A stretch of 64,000 nucleotides of DNA from Branchiostoma floridae (GCF_000003815.2 NC_049990.1:3442438-3506437); one strand, 5' to 3'. Positions 10,800 to 22,205 are shown, counted from the first letter of the stretch. A program made the numbers and translations. Notes: generated by a model from the sequence alone, not told the origin.

Positions 10800-11420
10800 A
10801 AGAAATGATAACAGTTAAACAAATGAATGCTTGTTCACATTTCGTCTTAGTTCGGTGACAAAGAGGAACAACAGTACCAAGACGTGTAGTACTCTTCGTC
10901 TGGGGAGCCTCATCGCTACGGGTTTGTTGTCCCTTAAAAATGATAACAGATAAACAAATTAAATCTCGTTCCATTCTCAGTTCGGTCACAACAAGGACGT
11001 TATACGTCCTTGGTCACAAGGAGGAACAACAGGATTAGAACAAGTAGCACTTTCCGTCTGGGAAGCCTCATGCGTAGGGTCTTGTTGTTCCTAAAAAATA
11101 ATAAAGATAAATAATAATGTTTATAAAAAATGAAAAGAACAATGCTGGTGTGAGACCGCGTGGGGTAATCGGCAGCGCTTTGTGCTCAGCCCCAAGAGGT
11201 CCTGGGTTCAAAACCTGCCATGTCTCTGATCTTGTGGGAGAAGAGATGCTGCTACAATGAGCTTAGTTCAGTACCTAGAAGTGACGCTAAGCAAACTCGT
11301 TAAAAACAGATAACAGATAAACAAATTAATGGTTGTTCACATTCGAATCAGTTCGTCTCAGTTCGGTCACCAGTAGAAAAAACTTCCACAAAGGCGTGCA
11401 TAGTGTTTTGATGTTCCAGC
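10800..11420 (-). repeat. Tandem copies of the Norrin-like signal-peptide segment
   Basis: The stretch coding for the signal peptide is repeated upstream of the real exon. Copy 2 has its ATG at 10913 (MRLPRRRVLHVLVLLFLF), copy 3 at 11071 (MRLPRRKVLLVLILLFLLV), and a degenerate copy 4 lies at about 11340-11420. Spacings are 136 and 158 bp. The copies share the upstream TTAAGGGACAA block and stop after the VTEL codons, so none includes the knot codons or the donor site. A SINE lies between copies 3 and 4. Confidence 0.7.
11152..11300 (+). mobile_element. tRNA-derived SINE
   Basis: A box-A-like GGGGTAATCGGCAGC and a box-B-like GGGTTCAAAACC lie about 40 bp apart, followed by the TCTGATCTTGTG block. 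Related copies are at 36172, 58733 and, reversed, 61225. The copy is diverged. Confidence 0.65.
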
Positions 11421-12459
11421 AAATAGATAGACGACAAGACAACAAAACCAGAGGTTCCGCTGCAGTACCGTAGGAAGCCGCTAGAGGGACCATAATCGTT
11501 TCCTTCTTTTACCAACCACTACCAACATACCAAATATCAACAAGATCAAACATGTCCACGACTTCTCAAGTTCTACTGTTCGAAAACAGGCGCACACACG
11601 GAAACAAAAAATGACCTCTTTTTAAGAAGGTACTTGGGGTCTATTCTTGGGGATAACCGTCGATCTGTCCTACAAAAGGCTGTTGCAGTGCCGTGTCGAT
11701 GCCAGTTTTGTCAGAGCCTCGCCAATAATTGTAATAAAAAGAACACGTACGATGTAACGTTGCGTGACTGCGACGTTAGCTGACAAGATCAACGTAATGC
11801 GCAAATCGTCGGAATTTGCCGCTTTCACAAATTTTACCCTGAAATCTATTATACATACCTGGGTATACAAGACTTGAGAATGAACTATCATAACATGGTA
11901 CAGTCGCTTGCGTTTTACGATGGACGATTGTTAGTGAAAGTTGAAGATGTTGACGCCCTGCGTTTGCAAACCTTAAACCGGAGGGCGGTGAATTGAATGT
12001 GTACCGAAAACATCAACATAACTTCACAAAGGTGTGCCCGACTGAAACAATGCGGTACAGCTCCACCCAACTCCCAGTGACGTCCACGGCAGGACCACCT
12101 ACGTTTCACCTCTGACCTCCAGTCCTGTTTCCCGCGCTTTTGTTTAAGGGTCACACAATGTGAACAGGTATTAAGTGGCACATGTGTTGATGTACACCTT
12201 TCTTTAAACGTACGTCATCGTTTGAGACTTCTTTGAGAGTCGAATTGTTAAGAGTTTGTGAAGAAGTAACATAACATGTACAAGGCACCTCTCTCTTCAG
12301 TAAGCCGGTCTTAGAATAATAGACGCTGAAGGGGAAAATCGTGACCTTTTTTCTTATATGTAGCTCTCAGCAGTACATATCATTACCATCATTACTAGAA
12401 TAGCCACTTTGTTTCTGAATGTCACCATTGTTATCTATACCGAAGTCTTTTATTTTCTG
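11421..12459. other. Unassigned sequence
   Basis: Open frames on the minus strand at 11670-11891 and 11915-12181 have no recognisable features. I see no gene. Confidence 0.35.
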
Positions 12460-12530
12460 TATGTTTAGTATATATTCTGTATGTTCTATGGTGCAATTAG
12501 CCCTTGGGCAAGAACTTGTAAATAAGCTTT
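12460..12530 (+). mobile_element. LINE 3' end fragment (GCAATTAGCCC type)
   Basis: It ends GCAATTAGCCC.TGGGCAAGAA and TGTAAATAAG. The same 3' block occurs at 13419-13455 and 19900-19933, always plus strand and always ending at an AATAAA-like word, as expected of 5'-truncated copies of one non-LTR family. Confidence 0.5.
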
Positions 12531-12637
12531 CAATTATATACCGTCTTTTTCCCGTCAGCTGACAGAAAATTAAAGACGGCATATAAGGATAAGTAAAAGT
12601 CACGATTTCCCCACCAACCTCTGCTTGGAGAGTAGGA

Positions 12638-12789
12638 CCACCTTACGCTCCAAGCAAAAGGTTAGGTTCCGACTTTTTTTTTACGTTTTGGGGCGTTTCT
12701 ATCGGGATTTCTATTTTGTGGTGTTTTCTTTCTAAAAATGCAAAGAACATGTAAAAAAAAAAGCCGGGTCTAACCTCTGCTTGAAGAGT
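12638..12789. mobile_element. MITE, family B (CTCCAAGCAGAGGTT ends)
   Basis: CTCCAAGCAAAAGGTTAGG at the left and CTAACCTCTGCTTGAAGAG at the right are inverted ends. Inside are ACGTTTTGGGGCGTTTCTAT and TATTTTGTGGTGTTTTC, shared with the copies at 22990, 41788 and 46445. A further half-end (AACCTCTGCTTGGAGAG) abuts it at 12615-12632. Confidence 0.65.
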
Positions 12790-13340
12790 CGGACCACCGT
12801 GTCTTCGCGATGTAAGCGGAAACAGAAGAAACCACGGCGCTATCTGGGTATATCTGGAGCAAAGCGGCTTTTCCTCTGTCTGTGTAACGTTTAGATAAAA
12901 CGTACTAACAGTACAAAGCCCGGGTTAACGTTGTGATGATGTCCAGAACCTGGACTGACTCACCACAGATTTGAGAGAATCAAGCATGGTTTACATTGAA
13001 TATCCGTATCTCTGTTCGTCAAATTCAATTTGGACTCCACTGTTTAAAATTCGGTATCTGTTGTTAGAAATACATTGATTGTTTTGTGCTATTTTTCATG
13101 TTGTATAATTGCAAGTTGGATATACATTGCATGACTGACGTCCGTTGCTACTTTTTCTCGTCTACTGTTTTTTCTTGGTGTGTTCTACATAAATGCATTT
13201 ATTAAAACTTTCATTGAACATAAAACAATTCTCCTTCTAATTATAACTTCACAAAACCCACACATAATAGAAAAGGTGGGATCTTTCGTCTTCCACTGTC
13301 TTCGAAAAAGGAGTCAAACCCAATAGCTTAGGACCTAGAG
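12790..13340. other. Unassigned sequence
   Basis: No gene or defined repeat that I can support. Confidence 0.35.
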
Positions 13341-13460
13341 TTAGCTCTAACTACTTTTAGACTAGAGTAGGCACCTTTTATATTATTTTGTACTCTGTCT
13401 GAATCTCTCATGTTACCTGCAATTAGCCCACGGGCAAGAATTTGCAATAAACTTTATTAT
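13341..13460 (+). mobile_element. LINE 3' end fragment (GCAATTAGCCC type)
   Basis: GCAATTAGCCCACGGGCAAG at 13419 is followed by TTTGCAATAAA at 13441-13451. Same family as the fragments at 12493 and 19900. The left limit is uncertain. Confidence 0.5.
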
Positions 13461-13812
13461 TGATAACATAACCAATACCCTTTCGGCGTAACACCCCAGC
13501 CTCGCGGCCACTTCTCCACTAGGGTGAAGGATGCTAAAAATAACATGTTAAAGTAAACTCAAGGAGCGGAAACGCTTCTTGGCACCTTCTTAAGGACCCA
13601 CCTGTCGCCCACCTGTCGGAAGAAGACGTCGCGAAGACGTGACTCTGCACCTGTCACGGATCTTTACTTCTTAAGTCTTCCGGTATCACTTTCGTCTGTC
13701 TTAGCTCGGCAAGGAAGTCGGCAATGATACGGGCCTGGGACAGACTCTATTTTTAGGCATTTCAGTTTAGTGTATTCTGTTCTTGCAAAGGTTTTTGCAT
13801 GTATTGATAAAT

Positions 13813-14130
13813 AATCTCCAAGCAGAGATTGGGTCGTAAATGCATTTAATTTCGCGGGGATTTAATTTCGCGGTTGCGGGAAAATGGAGTTTTCGCGGTG
13901 GTTTTAAGTTCGCGGTAGTGCCATAGACTGTAGACACAGAATATAATGGATAAATGTTCGCGGTGGTTTTAAGTTCGCGGTTTTAAGTGGCCACCACGAA
14001 AACCACGAACATAAAACTACCGCGAACAATTCCGCATTTACAGTAGTGGTCAGGATTTTTACCGGTTCGCTCCCCTCAAATTCCTGACCACTCCTGTCTC
14101 CGCGACCCAACCTCTGCTTGTCGAATATTG
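13813..14130. mobile_element. MITE, family B outer element with nested insertion
   Basis: TCTCCAAGCAGAGATTGGGT at the left pairs with ACCCAACCTCTGCTTGTCGA at the right. Between them sits a complete family-C MITE (13833-14047). The outer element's own remaining sequence (14048-14130) has the TCCTGACCACTCCTGTCTCC block, also seen as CCGACCACTACTATCTCC near 5318. Confidence 0.65.
13833..14047. mobile_element. MITE, family C (GTAAATGC ends, TTCGCGG core), nested
   Basis: The ends GTAAATGCATTTAATTTCGC and CGCATTTACAGTA are inverted. Inside are repeated GTTCGCGGTGGTTTTAAG words and their complements. Three other copies lie at 29222-29440, 43166-43384 and 53973-54075. It has inserted into a family-B element, so it is the younger of the two. 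Confidence 0.75.
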
Positions 14131-17100
14131 ATAAAGGAATAATCATGAGTTCCCTCTTCATTTCGATAAGTGTGATGGGTTCTTTAATGTGCTTATAATT
14201 TATTGGGTTTTTGTTGTGCTTGAGTTGCGGCTCCTCTCTACACACGGAAACGAAGGCTTAACATATCATTGGGATCACCGTAACTTCCACCTGTTTCGTG
14301 CGAACCGGTGTCCAGAACACCGACGGAACTGCTGAAGTTTACACCTCCGTACACAGCTAAATCTACGTCTGTACAGGGCCGACACGCGTGTGCTGTACCT
14401 GAGATGCTCAACTGTTGTTGGAGGAAGGTTTGGCAGGAAATACCGGAGTTTAACGGCTCTTTCGGGGAGGAAATGAAGGTTATGTCGATGAGCTGTGCGT
14501 GCGCTAACGCTTGACTTGGCTGAGAGGGCTGAGAACACGAATATAGTCGTCTTAGAATTTGCTGGCAAAACAGACATACACAGAGCTCGCTTTTTCCCTA
14601 AGGACAATTATTTAGCGAAACACTCTATAGTATTTCAGCATATTCAGTAGACAATTCAAGTTGGATTGGCATAGTGTATGCGTTTCCCAAACCTCTGGGA
14701 CCCTCTAGGTGTAAACTGGGCTTGTATAGTGTAGTCATGTCATGTAAAAGATTTTCTTCGTCTATGCACCTTTCTATTCTGGCACCACCATTTCCTGCCA
14801 AAATTCCGAGAACCTGAAAACTAATCCCGGCAATTCGCCGAAATACAGTAACAGGTCTTTCCAAGCTGTCAGATGCAGGTAAAGCGAGTGTTATATTTAC
14901 AGTAGAACTGTCATCACAGTCAGACACAAACCTGTCCCACTTCAGCATAATGAAACCGTCTCACTTCAGTCGGACACTCCGGCCCGCCGCGCCGCAACAC
15001 ACGCCAGATGTACGCGTTGACACGGGCTTCAAGCAGATGTAGGGTTGCCGATTGTCTTTTACACGCTTTTGCTAGCCTCCACCAGGCCATCCTACGGAGG
15101 TACGAGGATCGTAGAATTCGGCAAAAAAATCGGAATATCGGCCATGCTAAAGTAGATGTTTCTCCTGCGCGGCTAGCCAACTCCTCTGGTAGCAAAACTC
15201 CCCTGGCAAATTATTCTCGCTATAGTATAGGTATAAGGGGTCGTATAACAGCCAGCGTGGTCAGTCTGGTTTTGCATATATCTATATATCTCTTGATCTG
15301 TTTGTTATTTCAGCCAGCGACGGGGATGAATTCGAAGGCAAGTGTAATGGGGTCTTTAACATGCAATGGTTAATTACAAATTGGCTCCTGCTTAAAAGCT
15401 AACGTCACATTTACAAACCCGGGCCTGGCCGGGGTGTTTGTGGAAACGAAAAATAGAAATTTACACACAAATAATGCTCACGACTATTCTCTTTACGGCT
15501 TGTATAGCTTGGTGCCTTTTATGTCAAACTTTTCGTTCCCGAAAGCTGCCCGGCGTGGCCCCGGTTTGGAAAATTTGTGGCGCAGGCCTGAAATGCACTC
15601 CACAGATGTGACGACAGCTTCCTTATTGGCATCCTGTCCAAAAGGACGGTCTGATATATATAGAGTGGCGCCGCTTAATATATTTTCTTCAGTTAGAGAT
15701 GGACAGAAATCAAAATGCGCACCACTAGGCGTAGCCAGTGCGACGTAGAAAACGACACATAAAAACGTTCAAAACAAGACGGTACCTTACATCTGCTTGG
15801 AGATTAATAGATATTTACCTTCTGTCACCTACGTAAGAGCCTTGGAGGGTGACAAGTAATAAATATACAATCTTTGGGGTCAGCATGGCCTGAAAACCTC
15901 TGCACTCTTCTGAAGAAGGCAAGCTGGAATGCTTCATACCTAACTGCAGTACCAAGTTGGAGATCTTCCTGATCGATTTCCCATGTTGTTTATGTGATGA
16001 TGTATACTAGTAATCTCCAAGCAGATTCCTCCGGTGGCATAAAACAGTAACTGGGGAAGGACTACAGCCGGCAGAGGGGTAAAATCGGCCACCGCGTATA
16101 CTAGTATACTAGTACTTTGTTTCTTTTGTCTATTCATGAAAAGTTCAAATCGGCCTGTAGGTCGCTTTTCGTTGAGGTCATGAAGTAGGTAAGGGTCAGA
16201 TAAAATATAATAGAGATACAGTGTACATAATTCAATGTCTATACACATATTTTACACATGTATACTAGTATTATGTACTTTTGTTTGTTCTGCTTTGTCT
16301 TCAAGAGAACAACAGTTGTTTAGTTACTATGTATACACGCTGCTGACCAAAATTATGAAAGATATACACCGATACAATTAAGTTATTCCATGACAAGCAA
16401 AATAAGAACGACACATCATACTCGTACGTGAAAGCAAGGTCATTACATAGTGTCCTATATACTAGTATTGTCCTTGCTATGAGACAAACAAAAAATAAGG
16501 AAAGTGTTATTTACTTAAACTGATTAACATATGTATTTAGTAAACATGTACTAATAACTAACCGCTACTTGAAAGCCAGACGACAGCTGCCATCATTTGC
16601 CAGACGGGTGCAAAGTAACCATGAAGCCGGCGTGTCCGTGCGAATTATTGCTAAACGCCTGTTAACACCGTTTGACACAGCTGTCAGAAAATGGGCCGCT
16701 TGGATTCACCGAAAATCCTAACCATATCCGTGCGTTTGTTTTCCACATGATCATATGCGATTCATGGAGTGTCACGATTTGAAAGAGACAAACTGGGTTG
16801 AATTTGTATTTGATCATTTAATGCTTTTGATGTCTAGGTCTCTACAATCACTGAATATGATGTCTTAAAAGTTTCTGAACGGGACAAGCGAGCAAAACTG
16901 TAAATTATGGCAAATCCGACAAAATATGGTCTGGCTGTCTTTCGGCTTTCGCCACAGTCACAGCGTGCAAGTCAGGAGAATTGTTGCAAAATCATGCAAC
17001 ATGTATGGAATTAACAAAGCAATAATTCTTCTTACCTGTTCTGCAAATCGTCTCCTTGATCCAAGGAATCGTCCTAGACGCGAATGAAGCTACAGTAAAT

Positions 17101-17289
17101 CCTGCAAGACGATGCTCGGATGTTTAAGACGCATATCCGAGGTCTCAGACAAAATCTCAAAGTCTTCACGGTGTCTCATCACGACAAGATTCCAACCGGA
17201 GCGAACTCATCCTCCAGATTTAGTCTAGACGCAAATTTCACGGTCAAGGACGGCGAGGAATCGTCTCAAACTTTAGAGACGCCCCCTTT
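14131..17289. other. Unassigned stretch with orphan element ends
   Basis: Minus-strand frames at 14275-14607, 14625-14948 and 14920-15195 follow one another, and a plus frame lies at 15008-15373. None has a domain, signal peptide or clear splice sites, so I do not call a gene. Single MITE ends (ATCTGCTTGGAGATTA at 15790; AATCTCCAAGCAGATTCC at 16013) are present. The word TATACTAGTA recurs near 16004, 16098, 16107, 16261 and 16457. Confidence 0.4.
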
Positions 17290-18560
17290 CTTAGTAGTCT
17301 CCGGAGCTGAGTAGTGTGACGACAACTGCCCGATCTGTCAGCGACGACTCACAGACACACGGTGACGTCATAAATATTCGGCCGCGTAGAAACGTCTGAC
17401 GTCCTCCCCTTTAACTGCTTCCTTGACAAAGACAGTACGTGGTTTGCGACTGTAGTACCTTCACCCTCACTGTTGCTGCTTTCCTGTCTAAGACAGTGCT
17501 GTTCGTCTTTAAGAAATTGCCTCCCCGTGTGGTTGTTCCCTTGCTTGAGACGTGTGGCGATCACAGGTTCATGTCGTCCCGAGATGACCCGTGATGTGTA
17601 GGTCATGCATCTACAGCGGCGAAGAAAGGCAAATCTCTCAACGACTCAAGACGACTTCTTGGCTACCTCCTCCTCGTCTAAGACGCTTTTTTCGTCTTTA
17701 AGATGCCCCCTTCGCTGTCTCCTTGCTTGAGACGTGTGATGCGCCCTGGCTCAGATCTGTCAGAGATGAGAGCACGGTGCCCTCATAAATCCTACGCAGC
17801 GATGAAACGTCTGAAGACGTCTACCCGGCTGTCACCTTGTCTAAGACGCCTTTTTGCGTCTTTAAGATGCCCCCTTCGCTGTCCCCTTGCTTGAGACGAG
17901 TCGAGTGATGCGCCCGGGTTCAGATCTGTCAGAGATGACCAGTGCACGGTGCCCTCATAAATCTTACACAGCGAAGAAACATCTCAATAAGACGTCTTGG
18001 TTGTCTCCTTGTCCATTAAAGACGGCGTTTTGCGCCTCTAAGATGCCCCCTTCGATGTCCCCTTGCTTGAGACAAGTCGAGTGATCATGCGTACGTGTTC
18101 CGATCTGTCAGAGATGAGTGCACGGTACCCTCATAAATCCTACGCAGCAAAGAAATGTCCCAAGATGTCTTGGCTGTCTCCTTGTGTAACTCTAAGACAG
18201 CCCTTTGCTGATGTGCACGGGTTCAGATCTGTCGGAGATGAGTGCACCGTGCCCTCACAAATCCTACGCAGCGAAGAAATGTCCTAAGATGTCTTGACTG
18301 TCTCCTTGTCTAACTCTAAGACGGCGTCTTGCTTCAGACGTGTGATGTGCACGGGTTCAGATCTGTCAGAGATGAGTGCACAAATCTTACGCAGCGAAGA
18401 AATGAGTCAAGACTTCTTCCAGGCTGTCACCTTAGCTAAGAGGTTGTTTTGCATCTTCAAGAGGTTCCCCTGGCTGTCCCCTTAAAGCCTGAGACATGTG
18501 AAGTGTACCGTCTAAGATCCGTCAGAAGTGACCCGCGCAGAAACGTTATAAATCCAGCAG
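17290..18560. repeat. 1.3-kb minisatellite, 127-175-bp units
   Basis: At least five clear and two diverged units are marked by CAGATCTGTCAGAGATGA near 17754, 17922, 18099, 18224 and 18358, with weaker forms near 17329 and 18519. Each unit also has CATAAATCCTACGCAGC, GAAGACGTCT, CTAAGACG and CTTGAGACG words. Spacing falls from about 170 bp to about 130 bp in the later units, so there are two unit sizes. Short open frames repeat a similar peptide but are broken by stops in every unit and shift phase, which argues against coding. Confidence 0.8.
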
Positions 18561-19849
18561 CGCGGCTCTGCACCAACAGAAACAAACATCGCCGCGTGCT
18601 GACAGCTTTCTCGTCGACTTGGGGACAGTACGTTCTGACTACGACAGGGAGGGGTGGCTATCACCGGACACCTGTACATGTATGGACGGTCCCTTGTTGA
18701 TATGATATCCAAGTAGATGAGTTGTTCTGGTTCGTTGTTTTTTTGTTCTTCGAATTCTTTTCTTCCTATCTGTATTGTGTTGTGTTTATTTTTCTCTGAG
18801 TGTATCGAAGTACCAACTTTCCAAACGTTTATTCTTGCTGTCAACAGTTTGTATCTTGCCTAATGCATTGCAGTGATTTAACATGATTGTATCTGCAATG
18901 CGGAACATTTCCGCCAGGAGGCATTAGTTTCCAGACAAGGCAATAATCTGTTCGAAACACAATGCCGCGGATTGTTACGAAAGCTAACCAAACACACACA
19001 CACCCACGCAACAAGTGCATATCCCTCTATCAGGTTCAGGGCATGCGCAACAGGATATTGTGTGGCCATTTTCCATTAAATTCAAACGATACTATTATTA
19101 GTATGCCATGGGCTACATGTTCCAATGAACCAATATACATTATGTAACTACTACATTATATAACACACACGCCAGCACACTGCATGCATACAGACATTTA
19201 AAAAAAAAAACAGAAAACGCCTAAAAGTACGTCAAGAAAACAGCCGGAGCCGAACTTCTGCTTGGAGCATAGTAGCCAGTATATTAGACATAACTTTATT
19301 AAACAACAATTGTACAACTGAAGGTACAAAGCATGGCATCTACTGATTCATAACTACAGTTCCAATAGGTTAATATACTTAATTTAAGGGTACATAGTAC
19401 GGGATGCAAACGGTCTTTTACAATCATTGGAGGGATTTCTTTAAATATATTTTCCTATACAGAAGTTATATAACCAATATATTACATACAACCCCGGTAC
19501 ACTACACATACATGCATATCAATTCATGACACAATCGAGTCACGAAAAACACATAAAACTCCCATTAGATCGTTGTTGTGGCACTTTAAACCCTTTTAGC
19601 CCACTTTGTAAATTCCCAGAATGGTGCAACACGCCGATAAACGATATAACGATGTCTGAGACTTCCGCACAAATCGGATTGTGCGACCATTACGGGCTCG
19701 AGCGGCCGTCGGAGGACCCGGGAGAACACGGGATAATTAAATCACGAATGTAACGGAGCCTGTTTTTGTGGTCGGTTTGACAACATGTTTACCAGTCTTA
19801 CGTCTGGACCCGACGCGACAGGAATATAATGGGAACTTTCGTGACTTCG
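18561..19849. other. Unassigned stretch with repeat fragments
   Basis: A family-B end (CCGAACTTCTGCTTGGAG) lies at 19249-19266. A block with TATCAATTCATGACACAATC at 19517-19536 recurs beside the 5S-derived element at 23466-23485. I see no gene. Confidence 0.4.
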
Positions 19850-19945
19850 GAATTCTTTTATCTGGCAATACTGAACAGTCATGTGACATTACTTTGTATG
19901 CAATTAGCCCTCGGGCACGAGTTTGCAATAAAGATTATTTATTAA
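19850..19945 (+). mobile_element. LINE 3' end fragment (GCAATTAGCCC type)
   Basis: GCAATTAGCCCTCGGGCACG at 19900 followed by GTTTGCAATAAAG. Third copy of the conserved 3' block. Confidence 0.5.
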
Positions 19946-20595
19946 TAGTTACCTGCACATAGACTAGACCTCTGATCCCCGAGTTCTAAATATATATATC
20001 AAGTTCAACTTGATATATAGGTTCTACTACCTGTCTTTACGCTTAATCTTGTTGTTTTACTTGAAATATACGTTAACCATTTGAGTTAATTCTGTGTATT
20101 TTATGAGATGTATGTATGTGTTGGCACCCAATATCAGCTAAAGCTGTCTGGGTTTGCCATGTATTGCACGTATTGCAATTTCAATAAATCTAAATATAAT
20201 TATAAGTTACAAGGCTACGATAAGCCCCTTTCGCGCTTGTGTGTATATCAAAATGATCAATTCAAGTCCTTATGAGTTGCGTATCGACATGTTTTTTTTT
20301 TCTTTTTTGGCGCATTAACGTCACTTTGGGTGAGACGCTACCTGACGTTGGCTCACCTGTTTATAGCAACGTATCTAAATTTAGGTTACACACAGATAGG
20401 GTATATGTTTGTTTACTTCAAATTTAAATCTCATTACCTGTAATACAACAGGATTAACAGTTGAGCATCAAGCCAAAGTTGTCAAGAAAGAAAATACAAG
20501 CGACATCTCACTCTCAATACCTGTCGTTAAGTCATTTGAGGATAGGTGTAAACACCTGGATTCTGGTCGTTATTGATTAACCTTACGTCATTGGA

Positions 20596-20682
20596 GCCCG
20601 GTTAGCTCAGTCGGTAGAGCATCAGACTTTTACGCGACATGTAGCGATCTGAGGGTCAGGGGTTCAAGTCCCCTATCGGGCG
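20596..20682 (+). tRNA. tRNA-Lys-TTT: tRNA-Lys(UUU) with a 14-nt intron
   Basis: The 87-nt gene folds as a standard cloverleaf once 14 nt are removed. Acceptor strands GCCCGGT and ATCGGGC pair (one G-U), with discriminator G. D-arm TAGCTCAGTCGGTAGAGCA holds box A; T-arm GGGG-TTCAAGT-CCCC holds box B. The anticodon stem is TCAGA/TCTGA and the loop CTTTTA+A, giving anticodon TTT (lysine). The intron CGCGACATGTAGCG sits between positions 37 and 38, the canonical eukaryotic site, leaving a mature length of 73 nt. Intron-bearing tRNA-Lys(UUU) genes are not the rule in animals, although the body matches eukaryotic tRNA-Lys closely. Six T residues at 20690-20695 end transcription. Confidence 0.92.
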
Positions 20683-20689
20683 AAAGATA

Positions 20690-20695
20690 TTTTTT
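20690..20695 (+). terminator. Pol III terminator of the tRNA gene
   Basis: A run of six T residues begins 8 nt after the discriminator base. Confidence 0.8.
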
Positions 20696-20756
20696 ATTAT
20701 TTTTACTCCGCGTACCGTAGGTACGCTCGGGAGTAAAAATATTGTTTTCATACTGT

Positions 20757-20783
20757 TTCTTTCTTTCTTTCTTTCTTTCTTTC
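20757..20783 (+). repeat. (TTTC)n microsatellite
   Basis: Six to seven TTTC units. Confidence 0.9.
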
Positions 20784-20814
20784 TCCTGTCGCGATCGTTA
20801 AAGTGATTCCTCTC

Positions 20815-21055
20815 CGTCGTTCCTGCACCGAATGATCTGAAATTTGGCACAAGGGTAGAGTGTGCCAATGCCCAGATGCTTTTTTCTCCTTTTTTTGATA
20901 GATACCTTTAAAATGATTTTATGGATGTTTTTAGGTCCATTTCTGACCATGACTATATATTCTTGCCTCCTGTGCCCAGGTACTCAGTCCAAATGACCTG
21001 AAATTTGGTATGATACTGCGGGAGATAGTTATTAAAAGAACCAAGCTATCATTTT
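20815..21055 (+). repeat. Dispersed repeat, copy 1 of a direct pair
   Basis: About 230 bp here recur in the same orientation at 21975-22205. Shared landmarks are TCCTGCA.CGAATGA, TTTGGCACAA.GGTAGAGTG, the identical run of GATAGATACCTTTAAAATG type, GTGCCCAGGTA and GAAATTTGGTATGATA. The pair is well diverged. No coding frame is visible. Confidence 0.7.
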
Positions 21056-21575
21056 TGGCCCAAAATCACTTCATAATGATTTATAAGCCTGTTTGGCGGG
21101 GTATCTACGTGTATTTTCATGCGTTTCACGCGTTTCGCGCGTGTCACCATATATGGTCACGTCCCGCGAGTGACGTAATGTGGTGCAGCTGTGAGTTGTG
21201 CCTAAATGTAATTACCGCGTCACCAATACGCGCGGCACTTAGCGGAAGCGATGACCTGATTGGGTACAGCAAATGAGGAAGTGTCTTTCAAATTAGCAGC
21301 TTAACCATACCAGGAGAGCATGTCGTCGGGGAAGAAATTTGTTAAAAGTAAGTAAAAAATCGTACTGTTTAACTTAAAATTGGCTACAATGCACAAACAC
21401 AGTAACAAATTTGGGTAGCTTGTCGTCGTTATTGTGTAGTTTTTGTACGTTTAATTAACGCAAGTTTAGAGTGTCGAGTTTAGCGATACAGCAGGGCGTG
21501 CAGAATGGCGCGGCGAGTGGTACATGAAACTACACAAAGGAAATACTAATCATTGTATTGTATTCTATTTTCTAC

Positions 21576-21736
21576 TAGTCTCCAAGCAGACCCTACGGTG
21601 CCTTAGAAATAGTATCAAAGCTGGCAAGGGACTTAGTGTAGCCCTTTGGCCGGCTATCTCCATTTGGCCGGCTATGCTCCTTTGCCAGCTTTTATATTAT
21701 CTCTAAGGCACCGATGGGTCTGCTTATTAGAGACTA
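21576..21736. mobile_element. MITE, family A copy 2
   Basis: TAGTCTCCAAGCAGACCC and GGGTCTGCTTATTAGAGACTA are inverted ends. Inside are AGTATCAAAGCTGGCA against TGCCAGCTTTTATATTAT and the GGCCGGCTA core repeated twice. Confidence 0.75.
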
Positions 21737-21974
21737 TTTTCTACTGGATGAAGAGGATACACCACCAGTTGTGCAGACACATGGGATTGTGCCTTGATAG
21801 AAGGTGTCAATTTGACAGTGCTAAATTTATTATTGGCCGGGTGCTGAAACTCTGGCCTGTCAGAGGGTACAATAGTCAACCGGCCACAAGTGGCACCAAC
21901 AGACACCAAGAAGAGGATAGCAAAGTCAAGTGCAAGAAGTGTTCCCACATACATTATGAAATTATGACAGAAAC

Positions 21975-22205
21975 ACCATCATTCCTGCATCGAATGAAGT
22001 TTGGCACAAAGGTAGAGTGGGCCAATACCCAGACCCGATTTTTTCTGTTTTTTTATAGATACCTTTAAAATGATTTTATGGATGTTTTTAGGTGGTGTTC
22101 TGACCGAACTGTATAATTGTGCCTTCTGTGCCCAGGTATTAAGCCCAATGGACCCGAAATTTGGTATGATAGTGCATGAGATATTTACTAAAAGGACCCC
22201 GATAT
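21975..22205 (+). repeat. Dispersed repeat, copy 2 of a direct pair
   Basis: Same order of blocks as 20815-21055. The family-A MITE lies between the two copies. Confidence 0.7.

Noticed and set aside
14275-15195. Three successive minus-strand open frames as exons of one gene
   Set aside because: No recognisable domain, no consistent acceptor/donor pairs, and equally long frames on the plus strand.
17703-18485. Repeat-protein gene in the minisatellite
   Set aside because: The similar peptides recur but in different frames, each unit has stops, and there are no splice sites.
21646-22068. 140-codon plus-strand frame
   Set aside because: Runs across a MITE and a dispersed repeat; not protein-like.
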